This document shows positions 16,163 to 25,505 of a stretch of DNA of 64,000 nt, piece after piece; position 1 is the stretch's first letter; the number at the start of each line of letters is the position of its first letter. A program made the position numbers and the translations under genes. This DNA comes from Dysgonomonas sp. UBA7710 (GTDB taxonomy: Bacteria; Bacteroidota; Bacteroidia; Bacteroidales; Dysgonomonadaceae), in NCBI RefSeq assembly GCF_002482385.1, contig NZ_DLFW01000048.1, positions 1 through 64,000 of the forward strand. Direction: 5' to 3'. Below the pieces are notes generated by a model that searched no databases, was not told the DNA's origin, and saw nothing but the letters and a program-made list of their open reading frames with translations.

Positions 16163-16975
16163 TTATTTCTTTCGTGGTGTAGTAATTAATACAGGAACTT
16201 TTGAATGTAAAATAATATGTTGAGCAATACTGCCCATAGCAAACAACGCAAAGCCACTTTTCCCATGTATACCTACAACAATTAAGTCTGCACACCAATC
16301 TTCAGCAGTTTGTAGTACATCATCTTTGGGGTTACCTTCAGGCATAAATTTTAAGATGTTATAATCCGATCCATATATTTTAATAAATTGATCTAATGTA
16401 TCTAAAGCTTCTTTCTTCAATGCTATAAGTGCTTCATTTGGCATTATCCCTGCATCAGGATTACCAACAGCCTTCGTTTTGTCAACAACAAATATGAGAG
16501 CTATTTCGGCATTAAGTTGTTTTGCCAATTCGACACCTTTTTTTACCACATTCAAAGAGTTTTCACTACCATCAACAGCTATCAAAACCTTTTTATAGTT
16601 TTCTGTTACTTTTTCCTCAAAGTTTGGAAGATTTAAACTGATTTGATCTTCAATGATGCTGATTTCACTATTCTCAAACTGCTCTTTATATTTATCTAAA
16701 AATGAGTTAATCGTCTCTTTTTCTCCTGACAATTCGATACATTGAGGATGCTTAAGAGATAATATCTCTGGATGTTCTGTCTGTATTTTCGAGTGATGTG
16801 CAAGGTAACCAGCTGTTACATGGAAGGAGATTGCTTGGTTAATTCTGGCTTCTTTAGCTGCTTTTAATATGTAATGAGAAAAACCATTGTGAAATAGTCT
16901 TTGCATGAAAGTAAGCCCTTTTACTTTTTGTCCGTGTTCAAAATAGATTCGAACGGTAATATTATTGTTATTCAT
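16163..16975 (-). CDS. DUF190-universal stress protein fusion
   Basis: This 270-residue soluble protein joins two domains. Residues 1 to about 105 match DUF190 (VRIYFEHGQKVKGLTFMQRLFHNGFSHYIL), a PII-like domain often linked to CrcB fluoride channels. Residues 127-270 are a universal stress protein (YKKVLIAVDGSENSLNVVKKG then LIVVGIHGKSG.........GSIAQHI). The G-x-x-G-x9-G-S nucleotide-binding signature (GIHGKSGFALFAMGSIA) suggests ATP binding. It is the last gene of the riboswitch-led operon, six bases after the ClC gene. The role is unknown; sensing or modulating the fluoride response is inferred from the company it keeps. Confidence 0.88.
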   Translation of the reverse strand: MNNNNITVRIYFEHGQKVKGLTFMQRLFHNGFSHYILKAAKEARINQAISFHVTAGYLAHHSKIQTEHPEILSLKHPQCIELSGEKETINSFLDKYKEQFENSEISIIEDQISLNLPNFEEKVTENYKKVLIAVDGSENSLNVVKKGVELAKQLNAEIALIFVVDKTKAVGNPDAGIMPNEALIALKKEALDTLDQFIKIYGSDYNILKFMPEGNPKDDVLQTAEDWCADLIVVGIHGKSGFALFAMGSIAQHIILHSKVPVLITTPRKK

Positions 16976-16981
16976 TGTATT

Positions 16982-18232
16982 TTATTTTATATGTTGTCCT
17001 TTAAATTTTCCGTATATAAGATGTTTCGGGCTTCCCACTATCTGAGAAGCGTATATTCCGGTATGTCCTGAAAACAGATATGAGATAACACAGGCAATGC
17101 CAATGTAGATAGCACTTTCCGCTCCAAACAATTCTATTCCCATAAGGGTACATGCAATAGGAGTATTAGTTGCTCCTGCAAATACACCGACAAATCCCAT
17201 TCCCGCCAACAGTGCCATTGGCAAAGGAATAATTCCAAATAATGCACTTCCTAATGTGGCTCCAATAAAAAATAACGGAGTAACTTCCCCTCCCTTAAAT
17301 CCAACTCCGATAGTAAATGTTGTAAAAAGTATTTTTGCTAAAAAGTCATACCAATCCTGCTGTACAGAAAATGATTCAACAATAGTTGGCACTCCAAGTC
17401 CGATATATTTTGTTGTGCCTAAGCCCCAAACAACGAGAGCGATAATCACTCCACCTATAAACGGACGAAGTGGTGCATACTTTATCTTATCTTTCGCCAA
17501 TTTAGTCCAAAGGTGTACCGAACGGGAAAAAAGCATGGCTGTAAGACCAAACAGAATACTAACAGCTACCGCAAGCAAGATATTCAGAATGCTTAACTCG
17601 GGAACGAAAGGAATACTATAATGAGTATGTGCTACACCCCACAAGTGACATGCCAGATGGGCGAAAATAGCCGCCAGAAAACTCGGTAATATAGCTTCAT
17701 ATCTCATTCTTCCTACAATAATCACTTCCAATGCAAAGACCGCTCCTGCCAGTGGTGTGCCGAATACCGAAGCAAATCCTGCACTAATACCCACTATAAT
17801 CATTATTCTATGGTCACGCTGCTTTAATCTGAATATGCGGGAAAACTGACCGGCAATTGCTCCTCCCATTTGTACAGCAGTTCCTTCCCGTCCTGCCGAA
17901 CCTCCAAAAAGATGCGTGATAACCGTCCCTATATAAATAAGAGGTGCCATCTTAAAGGGGATAATATCTTTGGGCGCATGTATTTCTTCTATCAGGTAAT
18001 TATTTCCTTTTACGACATTACCACCCCAGTAATGATACATTAATCCGATAAGCAGACCCGCTATAGGTAACAATGCAATTATCCATAGATGTGACTCCCT
18101 GTAATTTGTTACTAAATCGAGTGAAATAAGTAATAAGGCTGATGCCGAACCAATCAATGCACCTGCAATTAATGTTATAATTAACCATTTGAACAAGTAA
18201 AACAGGAGTGGAATCTGTTCTATTTTAATCAT
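16982..18232 (-). CDS. ClC-type fluoride/proton antiporter (EriC-F)
   Basis: This inner-membrane ClC protein of about 416 residues has roughly ten membrane segments. The anion-pathway motif reads GSAGREGTAVQMGGA, with GREGT where chloride-type ClCs have GREGP, and a GVGFKGGEVTPLFFIG segment follows. Together with the riboswitch and enolase this points to the fluoride-exporting ClC-F branch, which uses the proton gradient to remove fluoride. I chose ATG at 18232 (MIKIEQIPLLF) because AAAAGG lies just before it; ATGs at 18262 and 18280 are alternatives. A hairpin (18285-18310) stands between enolase and this gene and could tune their ratio. Confidence 0.88.
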   Translation of the reverse strand: MIKIEQIPLLFYLFKWLIITLIAGALIGSASALLLISLDLVTNYRESHLWIIALLPIAGLLIGLMYHYWGGNVVKGNNYLIEEIHAPKDIIPFKMAPLIYIGTVITHLFGGSAGREGTAVQMGGAIAGQFSRIFRLKQRDHRIMIIVGISAGFASVFGTPLAGAVFALEVIIVGRMRYEAILPSFLAAIFAHLACHLWGVAHTHYSIPFVPELSILNILLAVAVSILFGLTAMLFSRSVHLWTKLAKDKIKYAPLRPFIGGVIIALVVWGLGTTKYIGLGVPTIVESFSVQQDWYDFLAKILFTTFTIGVGFKGGEVTPLFFIGATLGSALFGIIPLPMALLAGMGFVGVFAGATNTPIACTLMGIELFGAESAIYIGIACVISYLFSGHTGIYASQIVGSPKHLIYGKFKGQHIK

Positions 18233-18284
18233 TAACCTTTTATATGAATTTATCCGGTACATATTATAGTTACAAAACATAAAG

Positions 18285-18310
18285 AAAGGTGACTATTTCT
18301 AATCACCTTT
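18285..18310 (-). terminator. Intercistronic hairpin between enolase and ClC genes
   Basis: AAAGGTGA at 18285-18292 and TCACCTTT at 18303-18310 form a perfect 8-base stem with a 10-base loop. On the minus strand it is followed by CTTTATGTTTTG, a weak T tract, so it may act as a partial terminator or mRNA stabiliser. Confidence 0.45.
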
Positions 18311-18323
18311 CAAAGTGAAATAC

Positions 18324-19604
18324 TTAGTTATTTTTAAATGTTTTTTTCCCCGCGAATAGAGAGTTTTTACCTAACTCATGCTCGATCCGCATAAATTGGT
18401 TGAACTTCTCAACACGTTCGCCCCTGCATCCGCTACCTGTTTTTATATGACCGGCATTAAGTCCAACTGTCAGATCTGCGATAAAAGTGTCTACCGTTTC
18501 GCCACTGCGGTGCGAAATGAATGTATTGTAGCCATTCTTATTTGCCAGTTCCATTGTTTCCAATGTTTCAGTTACTGTACCTATCTGATTTAATTTTATA
18601 AGAATAGAATTGGCAACACCTTTGTCGATACCTTCTTGAAGAATGGCTTTGTTGGTGCAAAAAATATCATCTCCAACTAACTCTGTTTTGTTTCCCAAAT
18701 CTTTGGTTAAAGCTTGCCAACCTTCCCAATCGTTTTCAGCCAAGCCGTCTTCAAGTAACACAATAGGATATTGTTTCGTCCAGTTTTCCCACATTTTTAT
18801 CATTTCATCACTGGTTAGCAGTTTGCCTGTACTCTTGAATAATTTATACTTTCCGTTTTCCCACAATTCACTAGTAGCGGGGTCGAGGCAGATACTGACA
18901 TCTTCTCCGGGCTTATAGCCTGCTTTTCTAATGGCTTCGAGAATAACCTCTACTGCTTCTTCGTTTGATTTCAAATCCGGTGCAAAACCACCTTCATCAC
19001 CGACACCTGTACTCAGCCCTTTTTTATTTAATACAGCTTTCAATGTGTGAAACACTTCTTCTCCCATGCGTATTGCTTCACGGAATGAAGGAGCATTATG
19101 CGGAGCGATCATAAATTCCTGAAAATCTACATTGTTATCAGCATGCTTACCCCCATTGATTACATTCATACAAGGTACAGGCAGTATATAGGCATTACTG
19201 CCTCCTAAGTATTGGTACAACGGAGTTTTTCTACTCAATGCTTTTGCCCTTGCATATGCCATCGAAACGGCTAAAATAGCATTTGCTCCGAGTTTCGACT
19301 TGTTTGGTGTCCCATCCAAATCGATCATTAAATAATCAAGTTCGCGTTGACTGTGGAAACATTTACCTACGATTTCATTAGCGATAATTGAATTTACATT
19401 ATCAACCGCTTTTAGTACTCCTTTACCTCCATAACGTTTTTTATCTCCGTCCCGGAGTTCTGTTGCTTCTCTTTCTCCTGTGGATGCACCACTGGGAACC
19501 ATTGCCCTTGCCTGTGTTCCGTCTTCCAGTAGGATATTGGCTTCTACGGTAGGATTTCCTCTTGAATCGAGAATCTCTAATGCTTCTATTCTTGAAATTT
19601 TCAT
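18324..19604 (-). CDS. eno: Enolase (phosphopyruvate hydratase)
   Basis: This 426-residue enolase converts 2-phosphoglycerate to phosphoenolpyruvate. Family landmarks are complete: SGASTGEREATELRDGD, the catalytic-loop region VGDEGGFAPDLKSNEEA, magnesium ligands in CLDPATSE, LLEDGLAENDW and GDDIFCTN, the lysine in SILIKLNQIGTVTET, and SHRSGETVDTFIADL. Enolase is a main target of fluoride, which inhibits it together with phosphate. Its place directly behind a fluoride riboswitch therefore suggests that extra enzyme is made under fluoride stress. Whether this is the only enolase or a second copy cannot be seen from the window. Confidence 0.97.
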   Translation of the reverse strand: MKISRIEALEILDSRGNPTVEANILLEDGTQARAMVPSGASTGEREATELRDGDKKRYGGKGVLKAVDNVNSIIANEIVGKCFHSQRELDYLMIDLDGTPNKSKLGANAILAVSMAYARAKALSRKTPLYQYLGGSNAYILPVPCMNVINGGKHADNNVDFQEFMIAPHNAPSFREAIRMGEEVFHTLKAVLNKKGLSTGVGDEGGFAPDLKSNEEAVEVILEAIRKAGYKPGEDVSICLDPATSELWENGKYKLFKSTGKLLTSDEMIKMWENWTKQYPIVLLEDGLAENDWEGWQALTKDLGNKTELVGDDIFCTNKAILQEGIDKGVANSILIKLNQIGTVTETLETMELANKNGYNTFISHRSGETVDTFIADLTVGLNAGHIKTGSGCRGERVEKFNQFMRIEHELGKNSLFAGKKTFKNN

Positions 19605-19778
19605 AACTTAAGTTTTATTTATTGATAATATTGCCAAAATGATATAAGGATACAGCACACAAAATATTTTGTATGTGATTAAAAATGTGATTAAGAAGAG
19701 TCTTGCGGAAATAAAAAATCCGCTACCGAATGCCTGTATATATAACTCCTACCCATAATCTACTAAGATTAATTAAAT

Positions 19779-19836
19779 GGTAGGAACTATCAGCTATTTG
19801 ATTAGCGGTTTATAACAGGGAAGTCCCATTCCCTTT
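19779..19836 (-). ncRNA. Fluoride (crcB) riboswitch
   Basis: On the minus strand the leader reads GGGAATGGGACTTCCC, a short linker, AAACCGCTAATC and TAGCTGATAGTTCCTACC. This matches the fluoride aptamer: GGG/CCC first stem, the AAACYGC junction, GCTA/TAGC stem followed by TGATR, and the CTAC-like end. The pseudoknot GGGACT/AGTTCC can form with one G-U pair. A later TCCTACC/GGTAGGA pairing (19747-19785) could compete with the aptamer end and serve as the expression platform. It controls the enolase/ClC/DUF190-USP operon. Confidence 0.85.
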
Positions 19837-19848
19837 AGAATAATGATA

Positions 19849-19856
19849 CAAATGTA
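19849..19856 (-). promoter_or_regulatory. -7 promoter box of the fluoride operon
   Basis: TACATTTG on the minus strand fits TAnnTTTG. It would start transcription near 19842, just before the riboswitch aptamer at 19836. Confidence 0.6.
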
Positions 19857-19991
19857 AATAAACTTTTTTACATTCTGCTAATCACTAGTAAAAGATATGT
19901 TTTAAGTTATTATCTATTTAATATTGCCTAATTCATTATTATTGTTTTTAGCTTATAGAATCTTCATTTTTTACTACTTTGTAACTGTAGT

Positions 19992-20138
19992 TTATTACGT
20001 TATGTAGAAAAAGAGAAATATAGAGATATTGCCTCTCCGGATCTCGGCATATATCTCGAAAAAGAAGAGTGGGAAGGTGAAAAGGTTATTGCTAATCATT
20101 TGAGAAATATAAGGTACTGTCGGTATGAAAATAGATAA
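19992..20138 (+). other. Orphan coding-like stretch without a start codon
   Basis: A plus-strand frame reads LLRYVEKEKYRDIASPDLG then IYLEKEEWEGEKVIANHLRN and ends at the TAA at 20136-20138. It has ordinary protein-like composition but no ATG/GTG start and no promoter-proximal position. It may be the tail of a decayed gene. The other bases of the gap 19605-20379 are the enolase leader, the riboswitch and the sigma-factor promoter. Confidence 0.3.
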
Positions 20139-20229
20139 AACTTGCATCGCAGGAAGAAAAAACGGAAGAAGGTATTAGAGAAAAATAACTATTTTCAAAA
20201 ACAAATCCAAATTTAGATAAGCTACAAGT

Positions 20230-20260
20230 TTGTTATCAAAAAATATAAAATTTATATTTG
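20230..20260 (+). promoter_or_regulatory. Promoter of the ECF sigma/FecR pair
   Basis: TTG at 20230-20232, a 20-base spacer and TATATTTG at 20253-20260 match the Bacteroidales housekeeping promoter exactly. Transcription would start about 120 bases before the sigma-factor ATG. Confidence 0.7.
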
Positions 20261-20385
20261 ATTACAAATAATGTTGATTTATGTGTCTTTATATATACAA
20301 CATATAATCTAAATATTCAGAAAACACAAAAGTCTGATTCTGATTAACTAAAGTAATCATAGTAAGACTATAAATTTGATTGAGG

Positions 20386-20973
20386 ATGTCTCAGGATTCA
20401 TTTACACAAATAACCTCTGCTGAATTTGGAAAGTTATTTGAACAGTATAAGTCACAATTTGTGATAGTTGCTCGTTCATATGTCCGGGATGTTATGGTTG
20501 CAGAAGATTTGGTTATGGATTGCTTCATCTCTTTCTGGGAAAACAGAAACAAGACAGAAATAGTTCACAATATACCTTCATATATATTAATTTCGATAAA
20601 ACGTCGCTGTCTAAATTGGCTGCGGGATCAAAGTATACATTTAAAGGCACAAGAAGATATTCATTCGACAGCATTACGCGTAATATCGTCACGTATAGCA
20701 ACTATTGAGACAAACGATCCAAACGGCCTTTATGCAGATGAAATAGCCGCTATTATAAAACGGGAATTGGCAAATATGCCTAAACAAACACGCAGGGTAT
20801 TTCTTGCTAATCGTTTTGATAATATGACCTATAAAGAGATCGGAGAAAAATTTGGATTGTCTTTTAATCAGGTCAATTTTGAAATCCGGAAAGCAACCCA
20901 AATTCTTAGATTATCATTGAGAGATTATCTTCCATTACTTATAATGTTGGGTATTAGACAGTTTTTTCTGTAA
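20386..20973 (+). CDS. ECF-type RNA polymerase sigma-70 factor
   Basis: This 195-residue protein has region 2 (FEQYKSQFVIVARSYVRDVMVAEDLVMDCFISFWEN, about residues 13-48) and region 4 with a helix-turn-helix (MPKQTRRVFLANRFDNMTYKEIGEKFGLS). It belongs to the Bacteroidetes FecI-like family paired with FecR anti-sigma factors. It should drive the SusC-led operon once the receptor senses its glycan. ATG at 20386 is preferred over TTG at 20380. The FecR gene follows 69 bases later. In the Bacteroides high-mannose N-glycan locus the same ECF type is the regulator. Confidence 0.93.
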   Translation: MSQDSFTQITSAEFGKLFEQYKSQFVIVARSYVRDVMVAEDLVMDCFISFWENRNKTEIVHNIPSYILISIKRRCLNWLRDQSIHLKAQEDIHSTALRVISSRIATIETNDPNGLYADEIAAIIKRELANMPKQTRRVFLANRFDNMTYKEIGEKFGLSFNQVNFEIRKATQILRLSLRDYLPLLIMLGIRQFFL

Positions 20974-21042
20974 AATCTTTGTAAAATAAAAAAATCTCTT
21001 TTTAATTGCAAACAACCAACTATTAAGTGTCTTTATTATAGT

Positions 21043-21996
21043 ATGGAAAAAGAATTACTCATAAAGTTTTTAAAGTGCGAAACAACACCGGAAGAAGAAA
21101 AGCTTTTGGTTGATTGGCTGGAAGCAGAACCCGAACATCGCAAAGAATTAGATTCGATGCAATTGATAATGGAGGGTATGGCCCTATGTGCTCCCGAGTT
21201 ACAAGACATGACTTCAGACAAAACTTCACTTCGTGTTTCGCTATTTACAAAACTTACAAAAATATCTGTAGCCGCTTCAATAGTAATAATTATTGCAGCA
21301 GGTATCGGCTATAATTACATTTCAGATAAATTGGATAATCTGTCTAACCAAAAGACAATGGTAGAAGTTCCCGGAGGACAACGAATATGTATAAAATTAG
21401 GTGATGGCACCGAAGTTTGGCTTAATTCGGGTGCAAAGTTGGAATACCCATCTGTTTTTTCAGGAAATCAACGTCTTGTAAAATTATCCGGTGAAGCAAT
21501 GTTCAACGTAAAACATGATGAAAAACATCCTTTTATAGTAGAAACTTATGCTTGTAATATTGAGGTACTTGGCACAAAATTTAATATTAATGCCAATGAA
21601 TCATCAAACAGTTTTTCTGTAGCCCTAATGGCTGGTTCAATAAAATTGACGAACAAACTTAGCCCTGAGAGTTCCATTATAATGAAAGTTAATGAAGAAG
21701 TAACCCTTAAAGACGGATACTTACAACTGGAAAATATTAAGAATCATGATGAATACCTTTGGCCTGAAGGAATTATAAGCATCCATGATACAACATTTGA
21801 AGAGCTTATGGCCAAATTTGAACAAATCTTTAATGTTCAAATAGAAATACGAAGTAAAAAAATCCCGAGTATTAATTATAATCGTGGTAAAATTCGCGTT
21901 TCTGATGGGATCGATCATGCTTTAAAAATATTGCAATTGTCATCAGACTTTACTTATAAAAGAGATCCGGAGACGGGAGTAATAACAATTCTATAA
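21043..21996 (+). CDS. FecR-family anti-sigma factor
   Basis: This 317-residue protein has a cytoplasmic sigma-binding N-terminus (about 1-68, with the DUF4880-like LIKFLKCETTPEEEKLLVDWLE), one membrane helix (about 73-91, ISVAASIVIIIAAGIGYNYI), a periplasmic FecR domain (EVPGGQRICIKLGDGTEVWLNSGAKLEYP) and a C-terminal DUF4974 secretin-like domain (FEELMAKFEQIFNVQIEI). It should hold the ECF sigma factor until the N-terminal signalling domain of the SusC receptor touches it. Gene order sigma, FecR, SusC supports this trans-envelope switch. Confidence 0.95.
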   Translation: MEKELLIKFLKCETTPEEEKLLVDWLEAEPEHRKELDSMQLIMEGMALCAPELQDMTSDKTSLRVSLFTKLTKISVAASIVIIIAAGIGYNYISDKLDNLSNQKTMVEVPGGQRICIKLGDGTEVWLNSGAKLEYPSVFSGNQRLVKLSGEAMFNVKHDEKHPFIVETYACNIEVLGTKFNINANESSNSFSVALMAGSIKLTNKLSPESSIIMKVNEEVTLKDGYLQLENIKNHDEYLWPEGIISIHDTTFEELMAKFEQIFNVQIEIRSKKIPSINYNRGKIRVSDGIDHALKILQLSSDFTYKRDPETGVITIL

Positions 21997-22169
21997 TGAT
22001 TTTATCAACAAAACCTTAATATGCCTATGGAATAACAAAAAGAATAACCTAACCTCAATCTGCCATTTACATAATAAAAACCTGCCAATGCTGTAACATC
22101 GACAGGTCGTGAATCGCAGTTAATTAACTTTAAAGTTCTAACTACTAATGATTCTTATTTCACAAAGTT

Positions 22170-25100
22170 ATGGATAAAAAAAGTATTCAGCAAAAAAAAT
22201 GGTTCTTTACCACTATGTTAGCCATTTGTTTTTTTCTGATCAACCAACAATCTATTCTTGCACAAAATACCCAGGTGACTATAAATATGCGGAATGTCCC
22301 GATGGAAAGTGTAATGAATGAAATCGAAAAACAAACCAAATACCTCTTTATATCAGATAAAGAAGTAGATATCAAGCAAAATGTAAGTGTTAACACGCAA
22401 AATAAGCCACTCAGTGAAGCGCTGGAGCAAATGGTAAAAGGAACAGACATTACTTATAAAATAAGTAACTCTAATATTCTTTTATCTAAGCAAGTTGTCC
22501 CTGCTGATAAAGTTGAAACGCTATCAGGGATTGTATATGACGAGCACGGAGAACCTGTTATCGGAGCCTCTGTTGCAATAGACGGCACTACAAACGGGAC
22601 CTTGACAGACATAGATGGTGCTTTCTCTTTACGGGCTTCTATTTCCGGAAACACATCCCTGCGAGTTTCTTATGTAGGTTATGAATCTGTTATAGTACCG
22701 GTTGGTAATAAAATACAGTTCAACATTACACTTCAGGGAAAGGATAATATTTTAGATGCTGTAGTTGTCACAGCCTTGGGCATCAAGCGTTCGGAGAAAG
22801 CGTTGAGTTACAATGTAACACAGATAGATGCCGAGTCCGCGTTGACTGTGAAAAGCGCCAACTTTATCAACTCTCTGAGTGGTAAAGTTGCCGGTTTGAA
22901 CATTAATGCATCCTCTTCCGGTATCGGAGGTGCCAGTAAGGTCGTCATGCGAGGTTCTCGTGGAATTGAGCAGTCGAGTAACGCTCTTTACGTAATAGAT
23001 GGTATCCCTATGTACAATCTTAGTGCGGCGGGAGGAAGCGAGGAATTCCAATCGCAAGGATCCAGTGAAGCCATCGCCGATATCAATCCTGAGGACATTG
23101 AATCCATATCCGTTTTGTCGGGTGCAGCTGCCGCAGCTCTTTATGGTAGCAACGCCTCAAATGGAGCTATCCTTATTACAACAAAAAAAGGGCATATAGG
23201 ACGTACTACAGTTACCGTATCAAGCAATACTGAGATGCTGAATCCTTTTGTCATGCATAAATTTCAGGATAGGTACGGAACATCCGGCACGGAAGCCAGT
23301 TGGGGCTCTCGTCTAAACGCCGGCAACTACTACGGATACAACCCGAAAGATGATTATTTCCAAACAGGTCTTATTGGTACGGAAACGGTTACCCTGTCTA
23401 CAGGTTCTCAACAGAATCAGACTTACCTGTCGGCTGCTGCTGTAAATTCACGGGGAATAGTGCCTAATAATAAATACGATCGTTACAATTTTACCTTCCG
23501 TAATACGACATCTTTCTTAAATGATAAAATGAAACTTGATATGGGTATGCAGTATATCATACAGAAAGATGATAATATGGTGAACCAGGGCGTATATGCC
23601 AATCCGGTTGCATCTGCTTATTTGTTTCCGCGGGGAAACGACTGGGAAGAATATAAAATGTTCGAACGTTTCGATCCTGCCCGTAATTTATATACCCAGT
23701 ATTGGCCACAGGGTGGCGGTTCATTTCGTTTGCAAAACCCATACTGGATAAATTATCGCAACTTGCGTGAGAATGAAAAAGACCGTTACATGCTCAGTGC
23801 TGCACTGTCTTATGATATTCTGAGTTGGTTGAATGTTTCCGGACGGGTTCGCGTGGATAACTCTACAAATACATATAAACAGAAATATTATGCCAGTACC
23901 GAGCCTGTTATCGCCGAAGGTTCACAAAACGGTTACTATGGTGTAACCAATACGGGAGACAAACAAACATATGCAGATATCCTTATGAATGTCAACAAGC
24001 ATCTTGGCGAAGATTGGTCATTGACAGCGAATGTCGGTGCTTCTTACTCCGATAATCGTTCAGATGCTCTCTCTGTTTCGGGGCCTATACCTGCAGATGG
24101 ACTTGCGAATTATTTCACTATCGCCCAGTTGGATAAAGCGACAACTAAACGATCGGAAAACGGTTACCGTGAACAAACTCAATCTGTTTTTGCTTCCGCT
24201 GAAGTGGGTTACGAGAGTACATATTACCTGACGTTCACCGGACGTAACGATTGGCCTTCACAGCTTGCAGGTCCCCGCTCTGCACAGAAATCGTTCTTCT
24301 ACCCATCCGTAGGTGGCTCGATTATTTTATCTGAACTTTTGACTTTACCTCAAAATATATCCTATCTGAAACTACGCAGTTCATGGGCATCGGTAGGTCT
24401 TCCATTTGCACGTTTTCTGGCTTATCCTACTTTCTCATGGGATGATTCAAAAGGGAGCTTTACTTCACAATCAGCCTATCCGTTGTATAACCTGAAACCG
24501 GAACGGACTAATTCCTGGGAGATAGGTCTTACTTCCCACTTCTTTAAAAATTTTAATCTGGATGTGTCATATTATAATACAAAAACCTATAACCAAACGA
24601 TGAATGCTAATTTATCTCCTACAGGTGGTTATAGTACATTTTATGCGCAAACAGGTGATGTAAGCAATCATGGTATAGAACTTTCTTTGGGTTACAAAAA
24701 CACCTGGAATAAATTTACCTGGAGTTCTAATTATACTTTTAGTGCCAATAAGAACAAGATTAACAACCTGATAGATGGATATATACACCCGTTGACCGGA
24801 GAAACAATCACAAAAGAAGAAATGAATGTAGGCGGTTTATCTAAAGCGCGCTTCATTTTAAAGAAAGGTGGTTCGTTAGGAGATTTATATTCCATGGCCG
24901 ACTTGCAACGTGATTCGAACAACAATATTTATGTAGATGCAAGCGGTGCTGTAAAGGTGAATGATCTGGCAGAAGGTATCTATCTGGGCTCTGTCTTTCC
25001 TAAATCAAATATGGCATGGCGCAATGACTTCTCGTTGGGCAATTTCGGATTAGGCTTCCTTGTTTCAGCGCGTTTTGGCGGCGTCGTTTATTCAGCGACA

Positions 25101-25493
25101 CAAGCAGTTCTCGACTCTTACGGCGTATCTGAAGCAACAGGAAATGCCCGTGACAATGGGGGTGTAGTTATCAATGGTAATGATGTGCTGGATGCACAAC
25201 AATGGTACTCATTAATTGGAGCTGATAGTGGTATTCCTTTGTTCTACACCTATAGCGCTACGAATATACGTTTACAGGAAGCTTCTTTCAGCTATACGAT
25301 CCCTCGTGCAAAGATTAATAATATTGCAGACATCACACTTTCATTGGTAGGTCGCAACCTGTTTATGTTCTATTGCAAGGCTCCGTTCGATCCTGAGGCT
25401 GTTGCCACCACAGGCAATTACTATCAGGGTATTGACTATTTTATGATGCCAAGTTTGCGCAGCATAGGACTCAATGTAAAACTTAAATTCTAA
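22170..25493 (+). CDS. SusC-like TonB-dependent receptor with signalling domain
   Basis: This 1107-residue outer-membrane receptor has a signal peptide (about 1-31), an STN signalling domain (about 32-105, with VPMESVMNEIEKQTKYLF) that contacts FecR, a carboxypeptidase-like regulatory domain (about 115-195), a TonB plug (AVVVTALGIKRSEKALSYNV, VVMRGSRGIEQSSNALYVIDGIP) and a large beta-barrel ending in LNVKLKF. With the SusD lipoprotein it forms the lidded channel that takes up glycans. The downstream enzymes point to high-mannose N-glycans as substrate. A 173-base leader separates it from FecR; SusD follows 12 bases later. Confidence 0.96.
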   Translation: MDKKSIQQKKWFFTTMLAICFFLINQQSILAQNTQVTINMRNVPMESVMNEIEKQTKYLFISDKEVDIKQNVSVNTQNKPLSEALEQMVKGTDITYKISNSNILLSKQVVPADKVETLSGIVYDEHGEPVIGASVAIDGTTNGTLTDIDGAFSLRASISGNTSLRVSYVGYESVIVPVGNKIQFNITLQGKDNILDAVVVTALGIKRSEKALSYNVTQIDAESALTVKSANFINSLSGKVAGLNINASSSGIGGASKVVMRGSRGIEQSSNALYVIDGIPMYNLSAAGGSEEFQSQGSSEAIADINPEDIESISVLSGAAAAALYGSNASNGAILITTKKGHIGRTTVTVSSNTEMLNPFVMHKFQDRYGTSGTEASWGSRLNAGNYYGYNPKDDYFQTGLIGTETVTLSTGSQQNQTYLSAAAVNSRGIVPNNKYDRYNFTFRNTTSFLNDKMKLDMGMQYIIQKDDNMVNQGVYANPVASAYLFPRGNDWEEYKMFERFDPARNLYTQYWPQGGGSFRLQNPYWINYRNLRENEKDRYMLSAALSYDILSWLNVSGRVRVDNSTNTYKQKYYASTEPVIAEGSQNGYYGVTNTGDKQTYADILMNVNKHLGEDWSLTANVGASYSDNRSDALSVSGPIPADGLANYFTIAQLDKATTKRSENGYREQTQSVFASAEVGYESTYYLTFTGRNDWPSQLAGPRSAQKSFFYPSVGGSIILSELLTLPQNISYLKLRSSWASVGLPFARFLAYPTFSWDDSKGSFTSQSAYPLYNLKPERTNSWEIGLTSHFFKNFNLDVSYYNTKTYNQTMNANLSPTGGYSTFYAQTGDVSNHGIELSLGYKNTWNKFTWSSNYTFSANKNKINNLIDGYIHPLTGETITKEEMNVGGLSKARFILKKGGSLGDLYSMADLQRDSNNNIYVDASGAVKVNDLAEGIYLGSVFPKSNMAWRNDFSLGNFGLGFLVSARFGGVVYSATQAVLDSYGVSEATGNARDNGGVVINGNDVLDAQQWYSLIGADSGIPLFYTYSATNIRLQEASFSYTIPRAKINNIADITLSLVGRNLFMFYCKAPFDPEAVATTGNYYQGIDYFMMPSLRSIGLNVKLKF

Positions 25494-25505
25494 AACTCAG
25501 ACAGT

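Noticed and set aside
19721..19750. Simple intrinsic terminator as the riboswitch expression platform
   Set aside because: The TCCTACC/GGTAGGA hairpin is not followed by a T run; I left the mechanism open in the riboswitch entry.
22083..22114. A hairpin-like ACCTG...CAGGT in the SusC leader
   Set aside because: The stem has two mismatches and no T tract, and its meaning cannot be supported.
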